Shown in pieces: positions 10,785 to 20,216 of a DNA stretch of 64,000 nt; position 1 is the stretch's first letter; the number at the start of each line of letters is the position of its first letter. A program made the position numbers and the translations under genes. This stretch comes from an uncultured Clostridia bacterium (GTDB lineage Bacteria > Bacillota > Clostridia > Lachnospirales > CAG-274): assembly GCA_944383305.1 (NCBI GenBank), contig CALWOZ010000007.1, positions 1-64,000 of the forward strand, given 5' to 3'. The notes below the pieces were generated by a model. It saw nothing but the letters and a program-made list of their open reading frames with translations, did no database searches and was not told the DNA's origin.

Positions 10785-11771
10785 TTACATATTTATTTGT
10801 TCATATATTTTTATAGCATATCTATCAGTCATACCAGCAATATAATCACAAATAGCACGTTCTTTAGTTTCTCCAGTTTTGCATATATTAGCAAACTCTA
10901 AAGATACTTTATCAAAATGTTTATAATAATACTCATATATTTCATTTATCATAAACTTAAAGTTTTTTCTTTCTTCGGCTAAAATACCAGTATTATAAAC
11001 ATTTTCAAATAAAAATTTTCTTAATTTATACATACAAGCTTTGATTTCTTTAGTCATAATGATATTATTTTTATCAATACTATTTTTTATTATATCCCGT
11101 ATTAAAAAATTTATTATATCTCGAGGTGTTTCACCTAATATATCAAGACATTCTCTAGGTAAATCTTCTTTTTTTAATATGCCAGCTCTTATAGCATCAT
11201 CTATATCGTGATTTATATAGGCTATTTTATCAGAGATTTGAACTATTTTACCCTCTAGTGTAGAAGGCTTACATTTGCCTCTATGGTTTAATATACCATC
11301 TAGCACTTCTTTAGTTAAATTTAATCCTTTACCATTTTTTTCTATTTTTTGGACTACTCTAACACTTTGTTCATTGTGATGAAATCCATTTTCTATAATT
11401 TCATTTAAAACATCTTCTCCTAAATGTCCAAAAGGAGTGTGACCTAAGTCGTGACCTAAAGCGATAGCTTCTGTAAGGTCTTCGTTTAAAAATAAAGCGC
11501 TGGCAATTGTTCGTGCAATTTGTGATACTTCTAAGGTATGAGTTATTCTAGTTCTAAAATGGTCACCCTCTGGAGATATAAAAACTTGCGTCTTATGCTT
11601 TAACCTTCTAAATGCCTTGCTATGTATTATTCTATCTCTATCCCTTTGAAAGCAGGTTCTAATATCACATTCTTCTTCGTTTTTATATCTTCCAAGGCTA
11701 TTTTTACTCTTTGTTGCAAATTTACTTAAAATTTGTTCTTCTATTTGTTCTTTTTTTAACCTTATGCTCAT
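10785..11771 (-). CDS. dgt: dGTP triphosphohydrolase-like HD protein
   Basis: 328 residues. HD-domain metal ligands are visible in RITHTLEVSQIARTI and ALGHDLGHTPFGHLGE, preceded by the RDRDRIIHSKAFRRLKHKTQVF signature of Dgt/dNTPase proteins. It hydrolyses dGTP or other dNTPs to deoxynucleoside and triphosphate. The length is typical of the shorter Firmicute form. GGAGGTG precedes the ATG. It is upstream of dnaG on the same strand with a promoter between them. Confidence 0.9.
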   Translation of the reverse strand: MSIRLKKEQIEEQILSKFATKSKNSLGRYKNEEECDIRTCFQRDRDRIIHSKAFRRLKHKTQVFISPEGDHFRTRITHTLEVSQIARTIASALFLNEDLTEAIALGHDLGHTPFGHLGEDVLNEIIENGFHHNEQSVRVVQKIEKNGKGLNLTKEVLDGILNHRGKCKPSTLEGKIVQISDKIAYINHDIDDAIRAGILKKEDLPRECLDILGETPRDIINFLIRDIIKNSIDKNNIIMTKEIKACMYKLRKFLFENVYNTGILAEERKNFKFMINEIYEYYYKHFDKVSLEFANICKTGETKERAICDYIAGMTDRYAIKIYEQINM

Positions 11772-11825
11772 AAAAACACCTCCTAAATGATATTCTATAT
11801 AATAATATATACGTAAAAAATCATT

Positions 11826-12395
11826 TTAATTTATCAAATGTTCTATTAAAATTTTAAATCCAATAAAAATAAGTATAATACCACCTATTCTCTCAGCATT
11901 TTTTGATAATAAATTACCTATTTTTTTGCCAATTAATATTCCTAAAAATGAAAATATAAATGCTACAACACCGATTATTAAAGAAGATTGTAGTATATTT
12001 ACATTTATAAGAGAAAAGCTAACACCAACTGCTAATGCGTCTATACTTGTAGCAATGGCTAAAACTATTAAATTTTTTATAGATAATATTTCTTCATCAG
12101 TAGAGATATTATTTTCATTGTCATTTTTAAAGGTTTCTATTATCATTTTTATACCAATGGCATTTAGAAGTATAAATGCTATCCAGTGGTCAAATTTTTG
12201 TATTTGTTCTCCTAATAAACTAGTTAAATAATATCCTAACATTGGCATAATAAATTGAAAACCACCAAAAAATATACCAAATTTTATAGCATAATTTATT
12301 TTAATTTTTTTTAAAACTATCCCATTAGATATTGAAACAGCAAAAGCGTCCATAGCTAAACTTATAGATATAAATATTATTTCTAAAATACTCAT
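11826..12395 (-). CDS. mntP: Manganese efflux pump MntP
   Basis: 189 residues with six hydrophobic segments arranged as an inverted repeat. Each half carries a conserved membrane aspartate: SLAMDAFAVSISNG in the first and ATSIDALAVGVSFS in the second, the MntP (YebN/DUF204) hallmark. Exports Mn2+ across the membrane. It is divergent from the DnaD-like gene. I saw no Mn-sensing riboswitch in the short upstream gap. Confidence 0.92.
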   Translation of the reverse strand: MSILEIIFISISLAMDAFAVSISNGIVLKKIKINYAIKFGIFFGGFQFIMPMLGYYLTSLLGEQIQKFDHWIAFILLNAIGIKMIIETFKNDNENNISTDEEILSIKNLIVLAIATSIDALAVGVSFSLINVNILQSSLIIGVVAFIFSFLGILIGKKIGNLLSKNAERIGGIILIFIGFKILIEHLIN

Positions 12396-12460
12396 TATTT
12401 TCTCCTTATAATTTATTATTTATTAAATTTGTAATATTTATAAATTTATCTAAAATTTTA

Positions 12461-12489
12461 TTGAAAACTATATTTATAGATGGTATTAT
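12461..12489 (+). promoter_or_regulatory. Promoter of the DnaD-like/DnaC-like pair
   Basis: TTGAAA (12461-12466), 17-nt spacer, TATTAT (12484-12489) with a TGG just before the -10 box, giving an extended -10. Confidence 0.7.
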
Positions 12490-12519
12490 AATAATTATTA
12501 TTTAAATGAGGTAAATATT

Positions 12520-13575
12520 ATGGAAGAATTTAAAAATATAAATAATTATTTTTCTTTTATACCATTATACAATTTTTTTATAGAAAAATATATGATAAAA
12601 GCTAATCCAAGTTTTGTCATAGTATATATATATATATTAAAAATGTTTATTAATAATGAGGATATTTATTTAGATAATGTGTCTAATAAATTAAATATGT
12701 TAGCCTCAGATGTTATAAAAGCTTTAGATTACTGGCAGTATGAGAAAATTATATCATATAAACAAGTAGAAAATAAAGTAGAAATAACATTTTTTTCTAA
12801 AAAACAAGAAAATATTAATAAAATATCAAATAATATAAATAATAAAGAAGATAAGGTAACTATTTATAGCCAAAAAGAAGAAATTCAACAGCTTTTTAGA
12901 TTAGCAGAAAAAAAACTTGCAAAAACTCTTTCATACCAAGATAGGCAGACTTTAATAACCTTATATGAAGATTATGGTATGTCTATGGAGATTTTAGCAG
13001 TGTTACTTACTTATTGTATAGAAAATGGAAAAATTAATTTTAGATATATAGAAAAAGTTGGAATAGACTGGTGTGAAAATAATATAGATTCTTTAGAAAA
13101 GGTAGAGGCTTATTTAAAAGTTACTAATGATGATTATAGAGCTATAATGAGTGTGTTTGGTATAAGAAATAGAGAACCAAATAAAATAGAGGAAGATTTT
13201 ATGAAAAAGTGGATTTTAGAATATAAAATGCCTATATCAATTATACAAGAAGCCTGTATAAGAGCAGCATCAAAAACAGGACAAGTTAACAAAGCTACTT
13301 TTTCTTATGCAAATAAAATTATTGAAGATTGGAAAAATAACAATGTTAAAACTTTAGATGATATTAAAAAATTAGATAACCAATTTGAAAACTCTAAAAA
13401 AGCTAAAGAAGATGAAGTAAAAAAACGTGTAAATGTAGAAAAAACTTATAAAAATAATACAAACTATTATAATAAAAATAAATTTGTAAATTATAGTCAA
13501 AAAGAACCAGACTATGAATTACTTAGAAAATTGGAAATTATGGCCTTAAAAGAAGGGATAGATGATAATGATTAG
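12520..13575 (+). CDS. DnaD-domain replication protein
   Basis: 351 residues. A DnaD N-terminal-like winged region is followed by two DnaD/DnaB_2 modules. One spans about 125-195, ending FRYIEKVGIDWCENN. The other spans about 210-290, ending TFSYANKIIEDWKNN. Both show the family pattern of tyrosine, isoleucine and a terminal tryptophan. A charged, Asn/Lys-rich tail follows. Acts in primosome assembly and helicase loading. The DnaC-like ATPase gene overlaps its 3' end, so the two are translationally coupled. Confidence 0.85.
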   Translation: MEEFKNINNYFSFIPLYNFFIEKYMIKANPSFVIVYIYILKMFINNEDIYLDNVSNKLNMLASDVIKALDYWQYEKIISYKQVENKVEITFFSKKQENINKISNNINNKEDKVTIYSQKEEIQQLFRLAEKKLAKTLSYQDRQTLITLYEDYGMSMEILAVLLTYCIENGKINFRYIEKVGIDWCENNIDSLEKVEAYLKVTNDDYRAIMSVFGIRNREPNKIEEDFMKKWILEYKMPISIIQEACIRAASKTGQVNKATFSYANKIIEDWKNNNVKTLDDIKKLDNQFENSKKAKEDEVKKRVNVEKTYKNNTNYYNKNKFVNYSQKEPDYELLRKLEIMALKEGIDDND

Positions 13576-14563
13576 TCCAAATATATATAAAGAAATTCTT
13601 AAAGAATATGAAGAATTATCAGATAATGCTAAAAAAAAGCTTGAGATAAAAAAAGAGTTATGTTATAAAAAATGTCCTCGAATAAGAGAAATAGATAATG
13701 AACTTAATATGACTGGTATAAAAATATCAAAGGCTATTATATACGCAAATAAAGAAGATAAAAATAAATATATAGAAGACATAAAAAATTTAACTGAAAA
13801 ATTAAAAAAAGAAAAAGAAATCCTTATGACAGAAAATGGTTTTTCTAAATATTATTTTGATGAAGTTTATAATTGTAACAAGTGTAAAGATACTGGATTT
13901 GTAAATAATGAAAAATGTGACTGTTTTAAACAAAAAATGATTAATAAAGCCTATGATATGTCTAATATATCAGAAATAATAAAAACAGAAAACTTTTCTA
14001 AATTTAGCTTAGATTATTATTCTAAACAAAAAGACCCTAAAAATCATATGTCACCATATGAAAATATGAAACTTATAATGAGAAAATGTAGCTTATTTAT
14101 TGAAGAATTTGATGAGAAATTTAAAAATATGGTTTTTTCTGGTGATACAGGACTTGGTAAGACTTTTTTATGTAGGTGTATAGCAAAAGAACTTTTGGAT
14201 AGAGGCAAAACTGTTTTATATGTTACAGCTTTTAATCTTTTTAATATGTTTGAAAAAGAAAAATTTAATAAAGATAATGAAGAAGTAGATAGAGAAATTT
14301 TAAACTTAACTAAAAATGCAGACTTATTAATAATAGACGACTTAGGTACAGAGTTTATTACCTCTCTTTCAACAGCAGAGTTTTTTGACATTATAAATAG
14401 TAGAATATTAGCTAAAAAATCTACTATAATATCCACTAACTTAGGTACAGATGAACTTATGACTCAATATTCTGGAAGAATTGTATCTAGATTATATGGA
14501 GAATATGATATGTTGAAATTTTTTGGAGACGACATAAGATTAACAAAAAAATTTAAAAATTAG
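13568..14563 (+). CDS. DnaC/DnaI-like helicase-loader ATPase
   Basis: 331 residues. The N-terminal helical part ends in a zinc-type cysteine cluster, CNKCKDTGFVNNEKCDC. The AAA+ domain follows with Walker A GDTGLGKT, Walker B LLIIDDLGTE and sensor-1 region STIISTN. This is the DnaI/DnaC loader layout. I chose the ATG at 13568 because AAGGGA is 9 nt upstream; the in-frame ATG at 13562 is only 3 nt from it. It overlaps the DnaD-like gene by 8 bp and very likely works with it to load the replicative helicase. Confidence 0.88.
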   Translation: MISPNIYKEILKEYEELSDNAKKKLEIKKELCYKKCPRIREIDNELNMTGIKISKAIIYANKEDKNKYIEDIKNLTEKLKKEKEILMTENGFSKYYFDEVYNCNKCKDTGFVNNEKCDCFKQKMINKAYDMSNISEIIKTENFSKFSLDYYSKQKDPKNHMSPYENMKLIMRKCSLFIEEFDEKFKNMVFSGDTGLGKTFLCRCIAKELLDRGKTVLYVTAFNLFNMFEKEKFNKDNEEVDREILNLTKNADLLIIDDLGTEFITSLSTAEFFDIINSRILAKKSTIISTNLGTDELMTQYSGRIVSRLYGEYDMLKFFGDDIRLTKKFKN

Positions 14564-14627
14564 GTATAAAAATTAGTCTAAAATACAATTATATAGTTTA
14601 GAATTATATTTTTTTAAGGAGAATAAA

Positions 14628-15311
14628 TTGGAAAAATTATTATATATAGCATTAGCTCCAATAGTTATAATTTTATTAACTATATATATTAAAGACAAAT
14701 ATGAAAAAGAACCTGTTAAGCTAGCTTTGACAGGTACATTATATGGAATAATAATATCTATACCAATAACTTTTACAGAAAAATATATTACAAACTTTGC
14801 ACCTAATCAAAATTCCGTATATTATCCATTTTTTATATCATTTATAGTAGCATCATTTGTAGAAGAAACATATAAGTATATTATATTAAAATTTTTAATA
14901 TGGAAAAACAATAATTATAATGAACCATTTGATGGTATTTTATATGCAGTTTATATATCACTTGGATTTGCAATGATTGAAAATATATTATATGTTTTTA
15001 ATCCTATTATAGGTGGGTTATATACTGCAATAGCTAGAGCAATTTTTTCTATACCAGCTCACGCTATCTTTGGTGTATATATGGGATATTATTTATCAAA
15101 AGAAAAATTTTTAAAAAAAATAAAAATATTTTCTATATTAGTACCTATATTTATACACGGTATATATGATTTATTACTATTTACTAAAATTAAATATAGT
15201 AATATATTTTTTATAATGTTTTTTGTTTATATAACTATTATAAGCCTTAAAAGAATTAACAAGTATATAAAAATTTCACCTTTTAAAAAAGTTAATATAA
15301 AAAATAAATAA
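14628..15311 (+). CDS. prsW: PrsW-family intramembrane protease
   Basis: 227 residues, almost wholly hydrophobic with about seven membrane segments. Family residues are visible: FVEETYKY (the EExxK-type motif), an IEN motif, HAIFGVYMGY and a later HGIYDLLLF. B. subtilis PrsW cleaves the anti-sigma factor RsiW; the substrate here is unknown, and no anti-sigma gene is adjacent. The start is TTG with AAGGAG about 8 nt upstream. Confidence 0.85.
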   Translation: MEKLLYIALAPIVIILLTIYIKDKYEKEPVKLALTGTLYGIIISIPITFTEKYITNFAPNQNSVYYPFFISFIVASFVEETYKYIILKFLIWKNNNYNEPFDGILYAVYISLGFAMIENILYVFNPIIGGLYTAIARAIFSIPAHAIFGVYMGYYLSKEKFLKKIKIFSILVPIFIHGIYDLLLFTKIKYSNIFFIMFFVYITIISLKRINKYIKISPFKKVNIKNK

Positions 15312-15339
15312 ATTATTTTTAAAATTATTAAAATTTTTA

Positions 15340-15368
15340 TTGAAAAATCATTTTAAAAGGAGTATACT
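15340..15368 (+). promoter_or_regulatory. Promoter of the Nudix gene
   Basis: TTGAAA (15340-15345), 17-nt spacer, TATACT (15363-15368). It gives a leader of about 138 nt containing small hairpins (CTCTT-AAT-AAGAG at 15367-15379 and GGTTCT/AGAACC at 15386-15421). Confidence 0.7.
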
Positions 15369-15512
15369 CTTAATAAGAGCTTAAAGGTTCTTTAACTAAT
15401 ATTTAAAATTGGCATAGAACCATAATAATTAAAATTTTATATAAACAAACCTATTTTGTATAAAATTAGTTTAGCTTATGCTACCAATGCTATAACATCG
15501 GAGGAATTAATT

Positions 15513-15962
15513 GTGATAGAAGCTGTTAGTTGCGGAGGTGTTGTAATTCATCGTGGAAAAGTCTTATTGCTTTATAAAAATCAAAATGGGCGATATATGG
15601 GTTGGGTTATGCCAAAAGGCACTGTTGAAGAAGGTGAAACCTTTAAACAAACTGCCCTAAGAGAAGTTAAAGAAGAAACAGGTGCTTCTGCTAAAATTAT
15701 TAAATATATTGGCAAAACAGTATATACTTTTAAAGGTAATTCAGATATTGTTAATAAAACAGTGCATTGGTATCTTATGACGACAGATTCTTTTTATTGT
15801 AAACCTCAAGCAGAAGAATTTTTTGTAGACGCTGGATACTACAAACAGCACGAAGCCTATTATTTACTTAAATTTAATGATGAAAGGCAAATTATGAAGC
15901 GTGCATATGAAGAATATGTATTTTATAAAAAAAGGCTTTTTACAAAGAAACAATTTTTTTGA
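15513..15962 (+). CDS. Nudix hydrolase
   Basis: 149 residues. The Nudix box is complete: a glycine in GTVEEGETF followed by REVKEETGA, giving the Gx5Ex7REUxEExGU pattern that binds the catalytic metal. Hydrolyses a nucleoside diphosphate linked to another group; substrate unknown, and the fold is like diadenosine polyphosphate or MutT-type enzymes. I chose GTG at 15513 with GGAGG 8 nt upstream. An in-frame TTG at 15456 has no site. The stop codon TGA (15960-15962) lies in the first bases of repeat copy B. Confidence 0.85.
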   Translation: MIEAVSCGGVVIHRGKVLLLYKNQNGRYMGWVMPKGTVEEGETFKQTALREVKEETGASAKIIKYIGKTVYTFKGNSDIVNKTVHWYLMTTDSFYCKPQAEEFFVDAGYYKQHEAYYLLKFNDERQIMKRAYEEYVFYKKRLFTKKQFF

Positions 15963-16125
15963 TACTTTGTATCAAACAGTTTTTTTGATACTTTGTATCA
16001 AAATAAACAAGCTATTTCTATTATTTTTCTTCAACATTTTACAAAGTATTGCAAAAGAATTAAAACAAAAACCCGTTTATAATTTTTATTTTGAAAAATA
16101 AAGTCATAGCCTAATTGAAATTAAT
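15954..16125 (-). repeat. Dispersed intergenic repeat, copy B (inverted)
   Basis: Read on the minus strand it starts ATTTCAATTAGGCTATGAC, then an A/T-rich centre with an extra segment, then the GAAATAGCTTGTTTATTTT block and two perfect GATAC-AAA-GTATC palindromes. Block order matches copies A and C. Its palindromic end forms the stop of the Nudix gene. Confidence 0.75.
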
Positions 16126-16156
16126 AAAAATCTATCTAGATAAGGAGGATTTAGTT

Positions 16157-16402
16157 ATGAAACCAGAAGTTTCAATCCAAGATTTAAAAAGAGAACTAGA
16201 AAAGTTTTCAAAAAGAATAAATAATAAAACTGTGCTATTTGTTATAGTAGGTTTTGTTATAGCTTTAATAAGTATTTTATTTTTAATTATAAAAATTAAA
16301 AATAAAATAGAGTTATTATCTGAAGATGAGGATTTTTATTATGATGATGATGATTTCTACGAAGATTACCATGCTTTAGATTATGAAGATGACGAAGAAT
16401 AA
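16157..16402 (+). CDS. Small single-pass membrane protein with acidic tail
   Basis: 81 residues. The N-terminal helix (VSIQDLKRELEKFSKRI) may be coiled coil. It is followed by one membrane span (TVLFVIVGFVIALISILFLII). The C-terminus is almost entirely Asp, Glu and Tyr. AAGGAGG lies 8 nt before the ATG at 16157. I do not recognise a specific function. It is found between repeat copy B and a bidirectional terminator, so it is likely monocistronic. Confidence 0.75.
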   Translation: MKPEVSIQDLKRELEKFSKRINNKTVLFVIVGFVIALISILFLIIKIKNKIELLSEDEDFYYDDDDFYEDYHALDYEDDEE

Positions 16403-16424
16403 TTTTTTGTATATTTTCAAATAA

Positions 16425-16463
16425 ATAAAAATAGTATACTATTTAATAGTATACTATTTTTAT
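16425..16463. terminator. Bidirectional terminator between convergent genes
   Basis: AAAAATAGTATACT and AGTATACTATTTTT form a long stem flanked by A and T runs. It lies between the small membrane protein gene and the end of tmcAL, which converge here. Confidence 0.85.
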
Positions 16464-17656
16464 ATTATTACTAAAGGTTCTTTAAATTCTTGTTTAATTT
16501 TTTTATCTAAAAATAAATAGTATATATCAGTAGATATTATTTCTTTGTTTAAATAATATAGTGCTTTATTATCTAAAATATTTTTAGAATTTTTTAAATT
16601 TGTAATTACAGGAACTTTAGCGTTATTTATTAAGTCTTTTAATACATTAGATGATGACTTTTTAAATCCTAAAACTCTTATATAAGGGTTTAAGTTTTGT
16701 TTTAAATAATTTTGGTCATTTTTAGTTATATTTAAAATAATATGTAATATAGCACGTTGAAGTTTAGTATAAGTATATCTTTTAGATTTTATATTATTTA
16801 TTAACTCAGTTATACACTTACTATCTATGTGTTTAATTATTTTATTTTCTAAACCTTCTGTTATGTCGGCTATTTCTTTAATATTTTCTATATTAGAAGT
16901 TTTTAAGATATATTTTAAAATATTAGTATAGTTATTTATGGTTGGTATATTATATGGTAAAATATTTTCTATTAAATTAAAGCAATTTTTAGGAATAACA
17001 TTTTTTAAACTATTAATGTTATTGTTAAAAAATGCTTGTCTTATAGCAGTTGCAGATGCTATATTTCCATTTATATTATGCGAATGAAAATTAGCTTTTT
17101 CTCGTTTTATTGTTTTTGCTATAATATTGCTATTTAAGGTGTTTATAGCTTTTAAGTATTCAATAGATAAAATATTATTTGGTTCGTTTAAAAAATCAAG
17201 TGGTTTATTTAATGTAGATTTTAAGGCGTTAAATCTTGCTTTAGGAAAAGACATACCTTTGTTTAAAAAATTATTAAGGTGTTCTTTAAATATTTGTGGT
17301 TCATTAGATAAAATATTAGCTATATCTAAAAAGTTTGTCAAATCTCCTTCTTCGCTTCCAAAGCATATGTTTGTTACTATACCTGTTTTGTCTAAAATAT
17401 CAACAGATCCTAATGCAAATAGTTCGGCAGAGGCAGTAGCAAATGTTATAGGAAGTTCTAAAACAATGTCAGCTCCATTTAATAAAGCCATTTTAGTTCT
17501 TAAATATTTATCAAAAATAGTTGGTTCTCCTCGTTGAGAAAAGTTGCCACTCATAACAACAATACAGTATTTACTATTTGTTTTTATTTTAGATTTTTCA
17601 ATATGTAATTTATGTCCATTATGAAATGGATTATATTCTGTTATAATTCCTAACAC
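16460..17656 (-). CDS. tmcAL: tRNA(Met) cytidine acetate ligase TmcAL (YlbM)
   Basis: 398 residues. The nucleotidyltransferase HIGH-like motif GIITEYNPFHNGHKLHIEKS is at the N-terminus, followed by MSGNFSQRGEP, both diagnostic of YlbM/TmcAL. The enzyme uses ATP and acetate to acetylate the wobble cytidine of elongator tRNA-Met. The C-terminal half is the family's helical tRNA-binding region. Stands alone on the minus strand between two plus-strand units. Confidence 0.92.
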   Translation of the reverse strand: MLGIITEYNPFHNGHKLHIEKSKIKTNSKYCIVVMSGNFSQRGEPTIFDKYLRTKMALLNGADIVLELPITFATASAELFALGSVDILDKTGIVTNICFGSEEGDLTNFLDIANILSNEPQIFKEHLNNFLNKGMSFPKARFNALKSTLNKPLDFLNEPNNILSIEYLKAINTLNSNIIAKTIKREKANFHSHNINGNIASATAIRQAFFNNNINSLKNVIPKNCFNLIENILPYNIPTINNYTNILKYILKTSNIENIKEIADITEGLENKIIKHIDSKCITELINNIKSKRYTYTKLQRAILHIILNITKNDQNYLKQNLNPYIRVLGFKKSSSNVLKDLINNAKVPVITNLKNSKNILDNKALYYLNKEIISTDIYYLFLDKKIKQEFKEPLVII

Positions 17657-17833
17657 ATTTTCACAACCTTTAAATATATTTATTTTATATTATAGTACAA
17701 GTTAAAATAAAAATAAATAAAAAAATAAATAAATAAATTATATTAATTTACTAAACAATATAAAAATCAATGATATTAATTATAAATTGTTTTATAAATA
17801 TTTAATATAAAATTGTTAAAATGTACAAAAAAT

Positions 17834-17875
17834 ACTATATATTCCATATTATATTGAAAAAATATCCTATATATG
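17834..17875. promoter_or_regulatory. Candidate tandem NrdR boxes
   Basis: Two similar A/T blocks, ACTATATATT (17834-17843) and CCTATATATG (17866-17875), lie exactly 32 bp apart, three helical turns, as known for paired NrdR boxes. The second falls inside the spacer of the nrd promoter. The outer ACA/TGT arms are degenerate, so this is a candidate only. Confidence 0.5.
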
Positions 17876-17882
17876 CTACTAT
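17854..17882 (+). promoter_or_regulatory. Promoter of nrdAB
   Basis: TTGAAA (17854-17859), 17-nt spacer, TACTAT (17877-17882). The ATG of nrdA lies 38 nt downstream of the -10 box. Confidence 0.65.
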
Positions 17883-17920
17883 ATTTATTGTCGTATAAAT
17901 ATGAAAGGAATATTTTATTT

Positions 17921-20200
17921 ATGGAAATAAATATAAAAAAAAGAGATGGAAGCTTTGAAAAACTAATGGTTGATAAGACAAAAAAGGTTGTTGCCTTTGC
18001 TTGTCAAAATATAGAGGGTTGCTCTCCAGAAGAGTTGGAACTAGATGCTAAATTACAATTTAGAGATGGTATGACTACAAAAGAAATACAAAAAACTCTT
18101 ATACAAACAGCTATTGAAAAAGTTATATACACAGAAGATGATGGATATGGAAATTTAGTAAAAAAAATAAATATAAATTGGCAATATGTAGCATCTAGAC
18201 TATTAATATATGATTTATATAAAGAAGCTGCTATAAATAGAAATTATACTCACTTTGGATATGGAGATTTTTTAACTTTAGTAAAAATTCTTGTTGATAA
18301 AAACTTATACGGATCTTATATATTAGAAAACTATACAGAAGATGAAATAAAAGAACTTGGAAATTATATAAAAGAAGATAGAGATAACTTATTTAATTAT
18401 GATGGTTTAAATCTTTTAGTTAAAAGATATTTAGTAAAAGGATTGGAAGGAGAGATTTTAGAGTTACCACAAGAGAGATTTTTAATTATAGCTATGCATA
18501 TAGCTATACCAGAAAAGGAAAATAAAATATATTATGCTAAAAAGTTTTATGATATTATGAGTACATTAAAAATGACCGTAGCTACACCTACTCTTGCAAA
18601 TGCAGGTACTCCATTTTATCAACTTAGTAGCTGCTTTATATCTACTGTTGGTGACAACTTATGGTCTATATATGACGTAAATCAAAAGTTTGCACAAGTT
18701 TCTAAACACGGTGGAGCTTTAGGTATATATATGGGTAAAGTTCGTGCATTAAATAGTGACATTAGAGGAAACAAAAACTCATCTGGAGGAGTAATACCGT
18801 GGATAAGGCTTTATAATGATACAGCTATTGCAGTAGACCAGCTAGGCAGAAGAAAAGGAAGTGCATCTATTACCTTAGATATATGGCATAAAGATTTATA
18901 TGATTTTTTAGACTTAAAGACAAATAATGGTGATGACAGAAGAAAAGCACACGATATATTCCCAGCACTTAGTATTCCTAATTTATTTATGGAAAGATTG
19001 GAAAAACGAGAAAATTGGTCTTTGTTTGACCCATATCAAGTATATAAAGAAATGGGATATTATTTAGAAGACTTTTTTGATGATGAAGATAATTTAGAGT
19101 TTACAAAAAGATATATTGAATGTGAAAATAATCCTAAAATAGATAAAATAATAACTCCTTGTCTTGATATAATGAAAAAAATATTAAAAAGTGCAGTAGA
19201 AACAGGAACACCTTTTATATTTTTTAGAGATACTGTAAATAGAGCAAATCCTAATAAACATAAGGGAATTATATATGCGTCTAATCTTTGTCACGAAATA
19301 GCTCAAAATACTAGCGAAAGCATTTTAATAGAAGAAACAGAAAGTGATAATATTGTCACAACAAAAGTTCAGTCAGGGGATATGGTTACTTGTAACCTAA
19401 ATTCTATAAACTTAGGCAAAGTTACAAAAGAAGAACTTAAAGAGTGTATCCCTCTTCAAATAAGAATGTTAGATAACGTAATTACACTTAACAAACTGCC
19501 TGTATTAGACGCTAAAGTAACAAGCGATAAATATAGAGCAATTGGACTAGGAACTAGTGGATATCATCATTATTTAGTAAATAATAAGATAGCTTGGGAA
19601 AGTGAAGAACACCTTAAAGAAGCTGATGAATTATATGAAGAAATTGCATACAATGCTATAAAAGCATCTATGGAACTTGCAAAAGAAAAAGGAGCATACA
19701 ATGCTTTTGAGGGGTCAGAATGGCAAAGTGGTGAATATTTTGATAGAAGAAATTATACAACAGATAGATGGAAAAGGTTAAAAGAAGACATAAAAAAATA
19801 TGGTATAAGAAATGGGTATATTATGGCAATAGCACCTACAGGAAGTACATCTAATATAGCTAATACAACAGCTGGAATAGACCCTATTTTTAAAAAGTTC
19901 TTTGTGGAAGAAAAAAAGGGAATGTATACACCAAAAACTGCTCCTAACTTATGTGATGAAAACTTTTGGCTATATAAAGAAGCTCACTATATAAAACAAG
20001 ATTGGAGCATAAAAGCTTGTGCCATTAGACAAAGGCATATAGACCAAGCTCAGTCTTTTAATTTATATATAACACCAGAACTTAATGCTAAAGATATTTT
20101 TGATATGTATATAAATTGTTGGAAAATGGGTATAAAAACAATTTATTATATAAGAAATCAATCTTTAGAAATGGATGAATGTACTAGCTGTTCAAGCTGA
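17921..20200 (+). CDS. nrdA: Ribonucleoside-diphosphate reductase class Ia, alpha subunit
   Basis: 759 residues. An ATP-cone at the N-terminus (KKRDGSFEKLMVDKTKKVV) provides allosteric activity control. The catalytic barrel shows the redox cysteine in SSCFIST, the NLCHEI cysteine and asparagine that form the active site, and TCNLNSINL with the second redox cysteine. The tail ends in CTSC, the pair that passes electrons from thioredoxin. The ATG at 17921 is chosen because AAAGGA lies about 11 nt upstream; the longer in-frame reading has no site. Makes dNDPs together with nrdB. Confidence 0.95.
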   Translation: MEINIKKRDGSFEKLMVDKTKKVVAFACQNIEGCSPEELELDAKLQFRDGMTTKEIQKTLIQTAIEKVIYTEDDGYGNLVKKININWQYVASRLLIYDLYKEAAINRNYTHFGYGDFLTLVKILVDKNLYGSYILENYTEDEIKELGNYIKEDRDNLFNYDGLNLLVKRYLVKGLEGEILELPQERFLIIAMHIAIPEKENKIYYAKKFYDIMSTLKMTVATPTLANAGTPFYQLSSCFISTVGDNLWSIYDVNQKFAQVSKHGGALGIYMGKVRALNSDIRGNKNSSGGVIPWIRLYNDTAIAVDQLGRRKGSASITLDIWHKDLYDFLDLKTNNGDDRRKAHDIFPALSIPNLFMERLEKRENWSLFDPYQVYKEMGYYLEDFFDDEDNLEFTKRYIECENNPKIDKIITPCLDIMKKILKSAVETGTPFIFFRDTVNRANPNKHKGIIYASNLCHEIAQNTSESILIEETESDNIVTTKVQSGDMVTCNLNSINLGKVTKEELKECIPLQIRMLDNVITLNKLPVLDAKVTSDKYRAIGLGTSGYHHYLVNNKIAWESEEHLKEADELYEEIAYNAIKASMELAKEKGAYNAFEGSEWQSGEYFDRRNYTTDRWKRLKEDIKKYGIRNGYIMAIAPTGSTSNIANTTAGIDPIFKKFFVEEKKGMYTPKTAPNLCDENFWLYKEAHYIKQDWSIKACAIRQRHIDQAQSFNLYITPELNAKDIFDMYINCWKMGIKTIYYIRNQSLEMDECTSCSS

Positions 20201-20216
20201 TTATGGAGGATATATT

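Noticed and set aside
12396..12519. yybP-ykoY manganese riboswitch before mntP
   Set aside because: The gap is only about 124 bp, shared with a divergent promoter, and lacks the conserved loop sequences.
15901..16101. 66-codon plus-strand frame across the Nudix end and repeat copy B
   Set aside because: Overlaps the real Nudix frame and then reads repeat DNA; no ribosome site and low-complexity product.
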